A stretch of DNA of 64,000 nucleotides from Palsa-504 sp963790065 (GCA_963790065.1 CAWBNK010000025.1:1-64000); one strand, 5' to 3'; numbered from the stretch's first letter, positions 7,476-15,560 are shown. Translations and numbers: made by a program. The notes: generated by a model not told the origin, from the sequence alone.

Positions 7476-8321
7476 CGCGCCCGGGGCCTGGGCGGCCTTG
7501 GTGGCCGGCTCGGTCGGCCAGGGCGGCGCCACGGTCGCCTTCGGGCTCGGGGTGGGCGTGGCCGGTGCCGGGCAGCGCGCCTCGACCGACCCGGACGGCG
7601 CGCTGGGGAAGTGGACCGGCAGGTCCTGCGGCTGCCACGGGCCGGGCCCGCAGCTGGGGCCGGCGGATGCGCGGGGCAGGGCGGGCGTGCGGCCCGGCCA
7701 CGAGTGCTGCGGTGCGCTGCTGGCCGCCGCCCGCTTCGGCGACGCCGGCTGGCTATGCGGGACCGGCGTGGGGCGGGCGTGGCCGTGGTGGCCTGGGTTC
7801 GCGGCCGGGTGCCGGGTGCCGGACTGCGGCGCCGGGGCGTTGATCGTGATGTGCGCCACCTTCTGGATCGGGCCGGGCAGCGCACCGGTGTAGGCCGCGG
7901 CGACAGCGCCCACCATGACCACCGCGCCGAGCAGGGCCTTAACCGCCGTGGTCCGGCGGACGCGCCGCCGGGAGGCCAGGCCCGTCGCCCGCCGCCGGGA
8001 GAGGCGGTGATGGGCCGGGCGACGGGACAGCCGATGCCTGGCCGGCCCCAGCGATACAGGGCCGAGGGAGAGGCCGGCCGGGGGGGCGAGGTGGCTGAAT
8101 TCAGCTACCGCTGCCGCCTCCCCGGCCAGCTCACTGGGGTCGGCCGGGCCGGCCAGGGCGGCGAGCATACGAGCCAGGTCATGCAGCTCCGGCGGCGCGT
8201 CGGGGGGGAGGACGCGCGCGCCGAAGAGCATGTCCAGCAGCGGCTCGTCGTGCTCGCCGCCGGGCCGGCCGGGGAAGGGGATCCCAGGCATCTCACTAGG
8301 CGAAGCGTCCGGCGGGCTCAT
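7458..8321 (-). CDS. Probable anti-sigma factor, single membrane span
   Basis: A 287-aa protein whose start overlaps the ECF sigma gene stop by 4 bp, the usual sigma/anti-sigma layout. The N-terminal cytoplasmic part contains LLDMLFGARVLPPDAPPEL and LARMLAALAGP. An Arg-rich region follows, then one membrane span (VKALLGAVVMVGAVAAAYTG, ~127-146). After that comes a Pro/Ser/Ala-rich outer segment with three cysteines or fewer. No HxxxCxxC zinc motif is visible, so it is not a classical ZAS anti-sigma factor. The extreme C-terminus is formed by a 15-bp tandem repeat and is probably unconstrained. Confidence 0.7.
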   Translation of the reverse strand: MSPPDASPSEMPGIPFPGRPGGEHDEPLLDMLFGARVLPPDAPPELHDLARMLAALAGPADPSELAGEAAAVAEFSHLAPPAGLSLGPVSLGPARHRLSRRPAHHRLSRRRATGLASRRRVRRTTAVKALLGAVVMVGAVAAAYTGALPGPIQKVAHITINAPAPQSGTRHPAANPGHHGHARPTPVPHSQPASPKRAAASSAPQHSWPGRTPALPRASAGPSCGPGPWQPQDLPVHFPSAPSGSVEARCPAPATPTPSPKATVAPPWPTEPATKAAQAPGASARIR

Positions 8322-8884
8322 CGCGTTACACCTGCCCGCTGGGCTAGGTCAGCCAGGCGGCGCAGGGCCCGGTGCGAGGTGACCCGGACCGCGCCGGCCG
8401 ACTTGCCGACGATCTGCCCCACGTCGGCCGGGTCCAGGCCCGCCACCACCCGGAGCATGATGATCTCGGCCTGGTCCGGGGGCAGTTCGGCGACCAGGGC
8501 CAGCGCCGCGCGGGTGGCGATGGCCTCCAGCGCCACCTCGGCGGCGTCCGGGGCCGCGGGCCGTCCGGCCGCCTCGGTCAGGATCGTCTCGCCCGGGTCG
8601 ACCGGGATGGCGGGACGGCGGTTCCTGGACCGGCCCGCGTCGGCCGCCCGGTGCCTGGCGATGGTGAACAGCCAGGCCCGGAAGGCCTCCTCGTCGCCGC
8701 GGAAGCTGCGCAGGCCCGGCACCACCGCCGCCCAGGTCTCGCCGGCCACGTCCTCGGCGTCCGGGGTGATCACCCGCAGGTAGCGCAGCAGGGCCGGCTG
8801 CACGTCACGGAACAGGCAGACGAACGCCGTCTCATCGCCGCGCTGGGCGCCCGCCAGCACGGATCGGAAGGCGGCACCGATCAC
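8318..8884 (-). CDS. ECF-type RNA polymerase sigma factor
   Basis: A 188-aa group 4 sigma factor. Region 2 covers ~15-85 (FVCLFRDVQPALLRYLRV, DAEDVAGETWAAVV, FRAWLFTIARHRAADAGR). Region 4 covers ~125-180 (ALVAELPPDQAEIIMLRVVAGLDPADVGQIVGKSAGAVRVTSHRAL). The downstream gene begins within its stop codon (ATGA) and encodes the likely anti-sigma partner. It reads away from the DprE1-like gene, with about 230 bp between them including a strong inverted repeat at 9030-9064. Confidence 0.93.
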   Translation of the reverse strand: MIGAAFRSVLAGAQRGDETAFVCLFRDVQPALLRYLRVITPDAEDVAGETWAAVVPGLRSFRGDEEAFRAWLFTIARHRAADAGRSRNRRPAIPVDPGETILTEAAGRPAAPDAAEVALEAIATRAALALVAELPPDQAEIIMLRVVAGLDPADVGQIVGKSAGAVRVTSHRALRRLADLAQRAGVTR

Positions 8885-9029
8885 CGGTCAAGTATCGGCC
8901 CGGGGCGCAGCGCACCGCAGCACAACCGCCACTGAAGGCACATCCGTCTTGTTGCAAAATTGGCCACCAGGTCCCCGGCCTGCGCCCTTGATGGTGGGCC
9001 TGCCGTTGCTCCGGTGCTCCCGCCACGGC

Positions 9030-9064
9030 CCGTTCGGTCCGATATTCATTCTTGGGCCGAACGG
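9030..9064. promoter_or_regulatory. Inverted repeat between ECF sigma and DprE1-like genes
   Basis: CCGTTCGGTCC (9030-9040) and GGGCCGAACGG (9054-9064) match as reverse complements at 10 of 11 positions, separated by a 13-base AT-rich spacer. It lies about 55 bp upstream of the DprE1-like start, in a divergent promoter region, and is a good operator candidate. Confidence 0.45.
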
Positions 9065-9117
9065 TCCGTGCTGCTACAGTCCGGCCCGCCCCGGGCGGCC
9101 GGGTAGGATCGCTGACC

Positions 9118-10476
9118 ATGCCGGGCCGCACCGTCAGGCTCACCGGCTGGGGCCGGATCGCGCCGTCATGCGCCGAACTGGCCGAGCCGGCCACGGCCGC
9201 CGGCGCGGCCCGCCTGCTGCGCGACGGCCCCGCCGCCCGCGGCGTGATCCCCCGGGGCCTGGGCCGCAGCTACAACAACGCCGCCCAGTGCGACGGCGGC
9301 CTGGTCATCTCCACCGTGCGGCTTAACCGGATCACCGCGCTCGACCCCGACACCGGTCTGGTCACCTGCGAGGCTGGCGTCAGCCTGGAACAGCTCATGG
9401 TGGCCGGGCTGCGGTCCGGGTGGTTCGTGCCGGTCTCGCCCGGCACCAGGCAGGTCACCGTGGGCGGCGCCATCGCCGCCGACGTGCACGGCAAGAACCA
9501 CCACGTGGCGGGCAGCTTCGCCCGGCACGTGCGGTCCTTCGACCTGGTGCTGCCGGGCGGCGAACGGCGCACGGTGACCGAGCAGTCCGATCCGGCGCTG
9601 TTCTGGGCCACGGCGGGCGGTATGGGCCTGACCGGGCTCATCGTGGCGGCCACGGTGCAGCTCAAGCGCGTCGCCACGGCCCGGCTGCTGGTCGATACCG
9701 TGCGCACGGCCGACATCGAGGCGACCATGGTCACCCTGGCCGACCATGACCGCGACTACGGCTACACGGTGGCCTGGTCGGACAGCCTGGCCCGGGGCGC
9801 CAGCCTGGGCCGTTCGGTGATCACCAGCGGCGACTTCGCCGAGCCGGGTGACCTGCCGCCCGGGCAGCGGGCCGACCCGTTCGCGTTCCGGCCCGCCGCC
9901 CGGCTCGGGGTGCCGGCCACCTTCCCGCCCGGGCTGATCAACCGGTACACCGTGGGCCTGGCCAACCAGGCGTGGTACCGCAAGGCGCCCCGCTCGCGCC
10001 GCGGCGAACTGCAGCGCATCGGCCCGTTCTTCCACCCGCTGGACGGGATCAGGAACTGGAACCGGGTGTACGGCCCGGGCGGGTTCCGGCAGTACCAGTA
10101 CGTGGTGCCGTTCGGTGCCGAGGACGTGGTGCGCCGGTCGTTCGAGCTGGTCAGCCAGGCCCGGGCACCGTCCTTCGTGACCGTGCTCAAGCGCTTCGGC
10201 CCGGGCGACCCCGGCCTGCTGTCGTTCCCGATGGCGGGCTGGACGCTGGCCCTGGACTTCCCGGCCCGCACGCCGGGCCTGGCCCGGCTGCTCGGCCGGC
10301 TCGACGAGCTGGTGGCCGGCGCGGGCGGCCGGGTCTACCTGGCCAAGGATTCCCGGGTGCCGGCCGACGTGCTGGCCGGCATGTACCCGCGGCTGGCCGA
10401 GTTCACCAAGCTGCGCGCCGAAATCGACCCGGCCGGGCTGCTCGCCTCCGACCTGTCCCGGCGACTGGGTTTGTAG
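9118..10476 (+). CDS. dprE1: DprE1-like FAD-dependent oxidase (decaprenylphosphoryl ribose oxidase family)
   Basis: In mycobacteria DprE1 oxidises decaprenyl-phosphoryl ribose in arabinan precursor synthesis at the cell envelope. This 452-aa protein has the FAD-binding N-half (GLGRSYNNAAQ; TVGGAIAADVHGKNHH) and the family-specific C-half (FRPAARLGVPATFPPGLINR, FFHPLDGIRNWNRVYGPGGF, YLAKDSR with the catalytic lysine). The benzothiazinone-target cysteine of M. tuberculosis lies in GWNICVDFP; here the segment is GWTLALDFP, with alanine at that position. No DprE2 or arabinosyltransferase is adjacent. I chose ATG 9118 over an upstream in-frame start because the domain begins there. Confidence 0.88.
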   Translation: MPGRTVRLTGWGRIAPSCAELAEPATAAGAARLLRDGPAARGVIPRGLGRSYNNAAQCDGGLVISTVRLNRITALDPDTGLVTCEAGVSLEQLMVAGLRSGWFVPVSPGTRQVTVGGAIAADVHGKNHHVAGSFARHVRSFDLVLPGGERRTVTEQSDPALFWATAGGMGLTGLIVAATVQLKRVATARLLVDTVRTADIEATMVTLADHDRDYGYTVAWSDSLARGASLGRSVITSGDFAEPGDLPPGQRADPFAFRPAARLGVPATFPPGLINRYTVGLANQAWYRKAPRSRRGELQRIGPFFHPLDGIRNWNRVYGPGGFRQYQYVVPFGAEDVVRRSFELVSQARAPSFVTVLKRFGPGDPGLLSFPMAGWTLALDFPARTPGLARLLGRLDELVAGAGGRVYLAKDSRVPADVLAGMYPRLAEFTKLRAEIDPAGLLASDLSRRLGL

Positions 10477-10673
10477 CAGCCAAAAACGTAGCGCATTATC
10501 CGTTTTAAGCCGGGTAGGCCGGATCTATAGCGACCTATACACATATTTCCGCACCGGTCATTCCCGGGTATGCCGCGCGAATGCGAAACAAAGCGCAGCG
10601 AGCTGGGATTGTGATGGGCGTTAACGCCCGTACGGTAGGCAAGTGGTGAAACTACCGCAGGCCAGACCCGGAT

Positions 10674-10705
10674 TTTACAGCGCGCGCACGTGCATTCGCT
10701 GTAAA
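10674..10705. promoter_or_regulatory. Nested palindrome, likely operator
   Basis: TTTACAGCG (10674-10682) and CGCTGTAAA (10697-10705) are perfect 9-bp inverted arms. The spacer contains a second palindrome, GCACGTGC (10686-10693). This is the most AT-containing, operator-like site in the region and sits about 180 bp before the small protein gene. Confidence 0.5.
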
Positions 10706-10722
10706 GTCTTCATCGTCGCTTC

Positions 10723-10753
10723 ACTCGGTCGCCCCTGACGGTGGCGACCGAGT
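10723..10753. promoter_or_regulatory. Perfect 11-bp stem-loop in leader region
   Basis: ACTCGGTCGCC and GGCGACCGAGT form a perfect stem around a 9-base loop, 134 bp upstream of the GTG of the small protein gene. No T-run follows. It may be a leader hairpin, a terminator or a binding site. Confidence 0.5.
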
Positions 10754-10886
10754 CCAGTCAGCGGGTTTCGATATGCCCCTTTTGACCGAAGGCCGCTCCA
10801 GGCGCCGTGGCGACTGGTGTGGGATCAGGCTGGCCACGGGACCGGGGAACGCACTTCTCTGTCTACCTCCCGGAAGGAGGCGCGTT

Positions 10887-11195
10887 GTGCAAGACACTAC
10901 TGTCTCAATCCTCGTTCGCGCGAGCGATTCCGGCGCAATTCCGCGATGTAATATTTCTCGTCGCAGGGCGGACCGGGGTGACGAGGATGAATTGCTGGCC
11001 CGGGTACTGGTTACCAGCTGGACATTGGCTACCGGGCGCACGCTGCGGGCCGGAGTCCCGCCGCAGTCGCACAGCGCGGACGAGCTGATCACGTTCTGGG
11101 CCGACGACCAGATGACCACCGTGGCCGCCACGATCCACCGGATCGGGCCAGAAATCGGTACCGGGCCAGAAATCGGAACTGACCAGGCGCGGTGA
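10887..11195 (+). CDS. Small hypothetical protein coupled to Nudix-like gene
   Basis: A 102-aa protein of unknown family starting at GTG 10887. That start has the strongest ribosome-binding site in the area (GGAAGGAGG, about 7 bases upstream). The body DELLARVLVTSWTLATGRTL...VPPQSHSADELITFWADDQM looks globular and acidic. The tail GPEIGTGPEIGT is a short perfect repeat. Its TGA overlaps the GTG of the next gene (GTGA), so the two products are probably made together and may interact. A longer frame to 10773 exists but lacks an upstream ribosome site. Confidence 0.6.
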   Translation: MQDTTVSILVRASDSGAIPRCNISRRRADRGDEDELLARVLVTSWTLATGRTLRAGVPPQSHSADELITFWADDQMTTVAATIHRIGPEIGTGPEIGTDQAR

Positions 11196-12352
11196 GCAGA
11201 CAGATGTGTCCCGCCGACGGGACCGGTCAGCCCCTGGGGCCAGGAGCAGTGCGTGAGCTGACGGCCAGCGAGCGCGAGTGGCTCGAGGTCCGGTCTTATC
11301 TGCAGGAACATCGGCACGACCTGGCCGTCCGCGCCGCCGAGGAGTTCCCGGCGTCGGCCAGGATCGCTGGCACGCCGCTGCTGGCCGCGCCCGGCTGGCA
11401 GCCCGCCGTCCCCGTTCCGCTGCCGGACATCAGCCTGGAGCTGACCGCCGCGGCGGACGGCGCGGCCGCGACCCCCTGGCCCCCCGGGGACGCGGCGGCG
11501 CTACCGGAGCGGGCCGACGGGACCCGCTACCTGAGTTACTCGCAAGCCCTGGCCGAACTGGCTGCCCCCGCGGTGTTCGAGAACCGCGCCACCTACCGGC
11601 TGACCGCGGCCGACCTCGCGTCCGGCGCGCCCCGGCTGACCTTCGCCGGCGGCCGGTACTTCGACGGCATCGACACCGGCGAGGCCGCCGCGCACGAATT
11701 CGCCGCCACTGGCCTGGGGCGGCCGCCGCGCGGCCCGCGGGTCCGCCTCGATGACCCGTGTGACCTGCGCCGGCGCCCGGCGAACCTGGCCATAAGCACG
11801 CTCACCCTGCGCCTGGACCGGGCCGCGGGCCGGGCGTCGTTCCTGCTGCACTGGCGGGACCCGGCCCGGGTCGGCCACGCGGGCGGCCTGTACCAGGTCG
11901 TCCCGGTGGGCGTGTTCCAGCCGTCCGGCCCGGCGGCCAGGCCCGCGGGCCCCGACTTCTCGCTGTGGCGCTGCCTGGTCCGCGAGTTCGCGGAGGAACT
12001 GGCCGGGCAGCCGGAAGAGTACGGCGGCGCGGCCGACTACGAGGCGTGGCCGTTCGCCCGGCAGCTGACCGGGGCGCTGGAGGCCGGCCGGATCCGGGTC
12101 TGGTGCCTGGGCCTGGGCACCGACCCGCTGACCTACGCCACCGACCTGCTCACCGTGGCGGTGATCGACAGCGACGTGTTCGACTCCTGGTTCAGCGTGA
12201 ATCCGCGGCACAACGCCGAGGGCACCGTGCTGGCCGCCCGCGAGTTCGCGGCCCACGTGATCGACCGCACCCTGACCCGCGAGCCGGTGCAGGCAGCCGG
12301 CGCCGCCGTGCTGCGGCTGGCCTGGCAGCACCGCGAGACGCTCGGCAGCTGA
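11192..12352 (+). CDS. Nudix-like domain protein, possible sensor/regulator
   Basis: A 386-aa protein. Residues about 215-285 carry a Nudix-like box: GGLYQVVPVGVFQPSG followed by SLWRCLVREFAEELAG, where REFAEELAG fits the REUxEExG core. The spacing to the leading glycine is enlarged. The N-terminal part (LTASEREWLEVRSYLQEHRHDL) and the ~100-residue middle are not recognised. Similar long proteins in actinomycetes are often labelled regulators, but no helix-turn-helix is evident here. The 4-bp overlap with the upstream small gene implies a functional pair. Substrate unknown. Confidence 0.6.
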   Translation: MSRQMCPADGTGQPLGPGAVRELTASEREWLEVRSYLQEHRHDLAVRAAEEFPASARIAGTPLLAAPGWQPAVPVPLPDISLELTAAADGAAATPWPPGDAAALPERADGTRYLSYSQALAELAAPAVFENRATYRLTAADLASGAPRLTFAGGRYFDGIDTGEAAAHEFAATGLGRPPRGPRVRLDDPCDLRRRPANLAISTLTLRLDRAAGRASFLLHWRDPARVGHAGGLYQVVPVGVFQPSGPAARPAGPDFSLWRCLVREFAEELAGQPEEYGGAADYEAWPFARQLTGALEAGRIRVWCLGLGTDPLTYATDLLTVAVIDSDVFDSWFSVNPRHNAEGTVLAAREFAAHVIDRTLTREPVQAAGAAVLRLAWQHRETLGS

Positions 12353-12441
12353 CCGGTTATCTGCCGCCGGGACGCATGGGGCGCCGATTGCGGGGCAGAT
12401 AGCCAGCGAGTTCAGACGTCGTGCAGCATGGTGGAGAAACG

Positions 12442-13509
12442 GTGGTATCAGGGGTGGATGACCTGGGCAGCAGCCACGTCGTCCAGTTCTACGAGCACGA
12501 CGAGGAACTTGCCGACCGGGTGGCGAGCTACCTGCGGGACGTGCTTGACGGCCGCGGGGCGGCCATCGTCATCGCCACCGCGGCCCACCGGCAGGCCATC
12601 CAGGATCGGCTGAGCGAAGGCGGCGCCGACCTGACCGCCGCGGCCGGGCGGGGCGACTACGTGGCCCTGGACGCCGAAGGCACCATGGCGGCCCTCACCA
12701 CCACGGGCACCACCACCGGCACCACCGCGGGCACCACCGCGGGCCGGATCGACCGGACGGCCTTCGAGCGGGTCATCGGCGGGGTGATCACGTCGGCCGG
12801 CCGGGGCGGACGCCCGGTCCGGGTCTACGGCGAGATGGTGGCCCTGCTCTGGCAGGACGGCCTGGTCGACGACGCGGTCCGGCTCGAGCAGCTGTGGAAC
12901 GAGCTCGGCCGCAAGCAGTCCTTCTCGCTGCTGTGCAGCTACCCGGCCGACACGCTGGCCGGAGACGGCCACCTGGAGGCGTTCGCCGAGATGTGCCGGC
13001 TGCACGACGAGGTGGCCGGTGGCGGCCCGGCCCCCACTGCGCAGCCGCCCGGTGCGGCCGCCGCGGCGCGGCCGCCGGGTGCGGCCGCCGGTGCGCAGCC
13101 GCCCGGTGCGGCCTCCGCTGCGCCCGGCGCGGCCGAGGCGCCCGGCGCGGCCCGCGCCTTCGCCTTGTCCCGTGACGCGCCCGCGGCGGCCCGCCACTTC
13201 GCGGTGGCCGCGCTGCGCCGGCTCGGCGCCGCGGACCTGTCCGACGACGCCGCCCTGGTCGTGACCGAACTGGCCGCCAACGCCGTCCGGCACGCCGGCT
13301 CCGGGTTCACCCTGACCCTGAGCTGCCAGCCGAAGGTGCTGCTCATCTCGGTGCGGGACACCCGGCCGCTGCCCGCCGGCCCGGCCGCGGCCGCGCTGCC
13401 GCCCGAGCCGCTGCACGGCCTGGGCGCGGTGGACGTGCTGGCCAGCCGCTGGGGCGTCGAGCCGCTCGGGCACGCGGGCAAGTCCGTCTGGGTCGAGTTG
13501 CCCCGTTAA
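12442..13509 (+). CDS. MEDS-domain sensor fused to RsbW-like ATPase (anti-sigma type)
   Basis: The N-terminal ~175 residues match the MEDS sensory domain (SSHVVQFYEHDEELADRVAS, GGRPVRVYGEMVALLW, LLCSYPADTL). A low-complexity linker of PPGAAA repeats follows. The last ~120 residues are a GHKL/HATPase_c_2 domain (SDDAALVVTELAANAVRHA with the N-box, then LISVRDTRP and HGLGAVDVLASRWGV). Such ATPases bind and inhibit sigma factors or antagonists, so this is likely a one-protein switch coupling a signal to gene expression. GTG 12442 has GGAG about 7 bases upstream; GTG 12421 is an alternative. A short Thr-Gly tandem repeat lies near codon 90. Confidence 0.85.
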   Translation: MVSGVDDLGSSHVVQFYEHDEELADRVASYLRDVLDGRGAAIVIATAAHRQAIQDRLSEGGADLTAAAGRGDYVALDAEGTMAALTTTGTTTGTTAGTTAGRIDRTAFERVIGGVITSAGRGGRPVRVYGEMVALLWQDGLVDDAVRLEQLWNELGRKQSFSLLCSYPADTLAGDGHLEAFAEMCRLHDEVAGGGPAPTAQPPGAAAAARPPGAAAGAQPPGAASAAPGAAEAPGAARAFALSRDAPAAARHFAVAALRRLGAADLSDDAALVVTELAANAVRHAGSGFTLTLSCQPKVLLISVRDTRPLPAGPAAAALPPEPLHGLGAVDVLASRWGVEPLGHAGKSVWVELPR

Positions 13510-13518
13510 CCTTCAGGC

Positions 13519-14268
13519 ATGACTTCTGATCTGGCCGGGCGGCTGGCCGTGGTCACCGGCGGCGCCAGCGGGATCGGCGCGGCCTGCGCGCAGCGGCTGG
13601 CCGACGGCGGCGCCGACGTCCTGATCGCCGACCTGGACGCCGCCGCGGGCGGCGAACTGGCCGCCCGGATCGGCGGCCGGGCCGTCGGCGTCGACCTGGC
13701 GGGCGACTTCGACGCCCCCTCGGTGGCGGGGCAGGCTGACATCCTGGTCAACTGCGCGGGCCTGCAGCACGTCGCGGCGGTCGAGGAGTTCCCGCTGGAG
13801 AAGTTCCGGCTGCTGCTGGCCGTGATGCTGGAGGCGCCGTTCCGGCTGGCCCAGGCGGCCCTGCCGCACATGTACGCCGAGGGGTTCGGCCGGATCGTCA
13901 ACATCTCCTCCGTGCACGGCCTGCGCGCCTCGCCTTACAAGGCCGCCTACGTGACGGCCAAGCACGGCCTGGAGGGCCTGTCCAAGGTGATCGCGCTGGA
14001 GGGCGGCCCGCGCGGCGTCACCTCCAACACGGTCTGCCCGGCCTACGTCCGGACCTCGCTGGTGGAGAAGCAGATCGCCGACCAGGCCCGGATCCACGGC
14101 ATCCCGGAAGAATCCGTGATCACCGACATCATGCTTACCGAGCCCGCCATCAAGCGCCTGATCGAGCCGGACGAGGTCGCCGAGCTGGTCGCGTTCCTGT
14201 GCTCCGCCCCGGCCTCGTTCGCCAACGGCTCGTCGTTCGTCCTCGACGGCGGCTGGTCCGCCCGCTAG
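13519..14268 (+). CDS. 3-hydroxybutyrate dehydrogenase (SDR family)
   Basis: Oxidises (R)-3-hydroxybutyrate to acetoacetate with NAD. At 249 aa it has the SDR cofactor motif TGGASGIG, NCAG, the catalytic Ser in NISSVHG and Tyr/Lys in YVTAKHG. The segments SVHGLRASPYKAAYVTAKHG and CPAYVRTSLVEKQI are characteristic of the hydroxybutyrate dehydrogenase branch. It begins 9 bp after the preceding stop. The polymer genes phaZ and phaC are nearby on the other strand, so it probably serves the monomer end of polyhydroxybutyrate turnover. Confidence 0.88.
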   Translation: MTSDLAGRLAVVTGGASGIGAACAQRLADGGADVLIADLDAAAGGELAARIGGRAVGVDLAGDFDAPSVAGQADILVNCAGLQHVAAVEEFPLEKFRLLLAVMLEAPFRLAQAALPHMYAEGFGRIVNISSVHGLRASPYKAAYVTAKHGLEGLSKVIALEGGPRGVTSNTVCPAYVRTSLVEKQIADQARIHGIPEESVITDIMLTEPAIKRLIEPDEVAELVAFLCSAPASFANGSSFVLDGGWSAR

Positions 14269-14323
14269 CCCGCCTCCGCGGTCCCCCTACCCCGGATCCC
14301 TGGCCAGAAAGAGACATCTTCCA

Positions 14324-14374
14324 TGATCGTGGCCAGAAAGGGGGACGAAATGCACCCAAAACTGGCCACGATCA
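14324..14374. repeat. Dispersed hairpin repeat, GTGGCCA variant
   Basis: TGATCGTGGCCAG (14324-14336) and CTGGCCACGATCA (14362-14374) are perfect 13-bp arms around a 25-base loop, between convergent genes. The core CATGATCGTGG resembles the arms of the copies at 4478 and 49534. It may act as a bidirectional terminator. Confidence 0.65.
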
Positions 14375-14401
14375 GGGTCGGACACCCAGGTTCCCCTCAG
14401 C

Positions 14402-15094
14402 TCATGGCCCGGTCGGGCTGCCGTCCCGGTTCCTGGCCGGGGTGCCGGAGCCGGAGAGGTATCTCCTGGCCTGGATTACGGCCATGGCGAGGCAGACAAC
14501 CGAGATCGCGTATCCGCAGTAGCTGATGATCGCGAACAGCAGCGGATGACCCCAGCCGGCCGGGCCGGCGATCGCCCGGATGGACAGGCCCGCTCCCGCC
14601 ACGATCTTGCTCATGCTGTACCAGCGCCACACTGGGCTGACCCACCACGGGATGAAGCTGGCGGCGAAAATCCCGAGGTTGGCTAGCACGAGCGTCACGC
14701 TGAAGGCCAGGTTCGGGCCGACGGCGAGCTGGTAGATGATGCGGCCTTCATAGGCCAGCAGGAACAGCAAGCCGGCCAGCAGGGCGCCGAGCAGCAGCAG
14801 GCCGGTGCCCAGCCAGCGGATGCTCTTGGCGGCCGAATTCCTGGCGCCCGCGCCGCGGTGAGCCCCGCGATAGGCGCCTGAGGACAGAGCCGTCCCGCGC
14901 AGCGTGTCCGCGGCGAAGGCCAGCATGTGGACCACACGCCACGGCGCGGGCCCGGTGTCGCGGTCGCGCAGGATCACCGGCAGTTCGGCCAGCCACTCCT
15001 GGTACTGCTCCTGCCGGATCCTGGCCGGCAGCCGCCGGCAGGCCCGGGAGACCAGGAAGTCTCCGGCCCGCAGCGCGTACCGTTCGCCTCTCAT
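14402..15094 (-). CDS. Membrane protein downstream of PadR regulator
   Basis: A 230-aa protein of unknown function. The N-terminal ~60 residues (RAGDFLVSRACRRLPARIRQ, YQEWLAELPVIL) form a soluble amphipathic segment seen in actinobacterial PadR neighbours. Four membrane spans follow at about 95-115, 125-150, 160-180 and 185-210. The start overlaps the padR stop by 4 bp, so the two are co-translated. The regulator may respond to stress sensed at the membrane or simply control this gene. No catalytic motif is seen. Confidence 0.75.
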   Translation of the reverse strand: MRGERYALRAGDFLVSRACRRLPARIRQEQYQEWLAELPVILRDRDTGPAPWRVVHMLAFAADTLRGTALSSGAYRGAHRGAGARNSAAKSIRWLGTGLLLLGALLAGLLFLLAYEGRIIYQLAVGPNLAFSVTLVLANLGIFAASFIPWWVSPVWRWYSMSKIVAGAGLSIRAIAGPAGWGHPLLFAIISYCGYAISVVCLAMAVIQARRYLSGSGTPARNRDGSPTGP

Positions 15095-15411
15095 CGCGCA
15101 TCTGCCGGGGCGGGCCGCACCCGCCGGCCTGGCCCGCGCCTGCGCCGGGCCGAGAGCTGGGCGAGCTCCAGCCGGGCCACCTCGATACCTTCGCCGGTCA
15201 GGTGGTAGTACCGCCGTGGCCGCTCACCGTCATGCTGCGGGGTTTCCCACGCGGAGACCACCAGCCCGCGTGCCTGCAGCCGGGCCAGCAGCGGGTACAA
15301 CGTGCCGCTGGGCAGCCCGGCCGCCTTCATCAGGTCATAGCCATACCGCAGGGCAGCGGGATCATCCAGGAAGACCCGGAACACCCGTTCCAGCGGCGCG
15401 GTCATCCTCAT
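15091..15411 (-). CDS. PadR family transcriptional regulator
   Basis: A 106-aa minimal PadR regulator consisting of the winged helix (LPSGTLYPLLARLQARGLVVSAWE ... RRYYHLTGEGIEVARLEL) and a short Arg-rich tail instead of a full C-terminal helix. The first gene of a two-gene unit with the membrane protein that overlaps its stop codon. Such pairs are usually autoregulated. The region just upstream (15412-15430) is AT-rich (CTTATCCTACATATAT) and could hold the promoter. Confidence 0.9.
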   Translation of the reverse strand: MRMTAPLERVFRVFLDDPAALRYGYDLMKAAGLPSGTLYPLLARLQARGLVVSAWETPQHDGERPRRYYHLTGEGIEVARLELAQLSARRRRGPGRRVRPAPADAR

Positions 15412-15538
15412 AAACCCTTATCCTACATATATCGGCCATAGCGGCAAGCTGCCGAGTCCCGCACGCCGGGCTGGACTCAGCTTCGCCAGTGGGATCACCG
15501 GTCGAGCTGAAGCGCCGCGACGCCCTCTCGACCGAAAG

Positions 15539-15552
15539 TGGCCACGATCATG
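15539..15552. repeat. Half copy of the dispersed hairpin repeat
   Basis: TGGCCACGATCATG is the right arm of the GTGGCCA-type hairpin without a partner arm nearby. It sits between the padR promoter and a pseudogene. Confidence 0.4.
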
Positions 15553-15560
15553 CCATGCGG

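Larger units (their letters stand above)
10477..10886. other. 410-bp intergenic region with two strong palindromes
   Basis: No credible gene. It contains a nested palindrome at 10674-10705 and a perfect 11-bp-stem hairpin at 10723-10753, then a GGAAGGAGG ribosome-binding sequence just before the GTG at 10887. Confidence 0.6.

Noticed and set aside
10721..11317. A 198-aa - strand protein
   Set aside because: It overlaps the small-protein/Nudix pair, has no ribosome site or domain, and runs through the hairpin at 10723.
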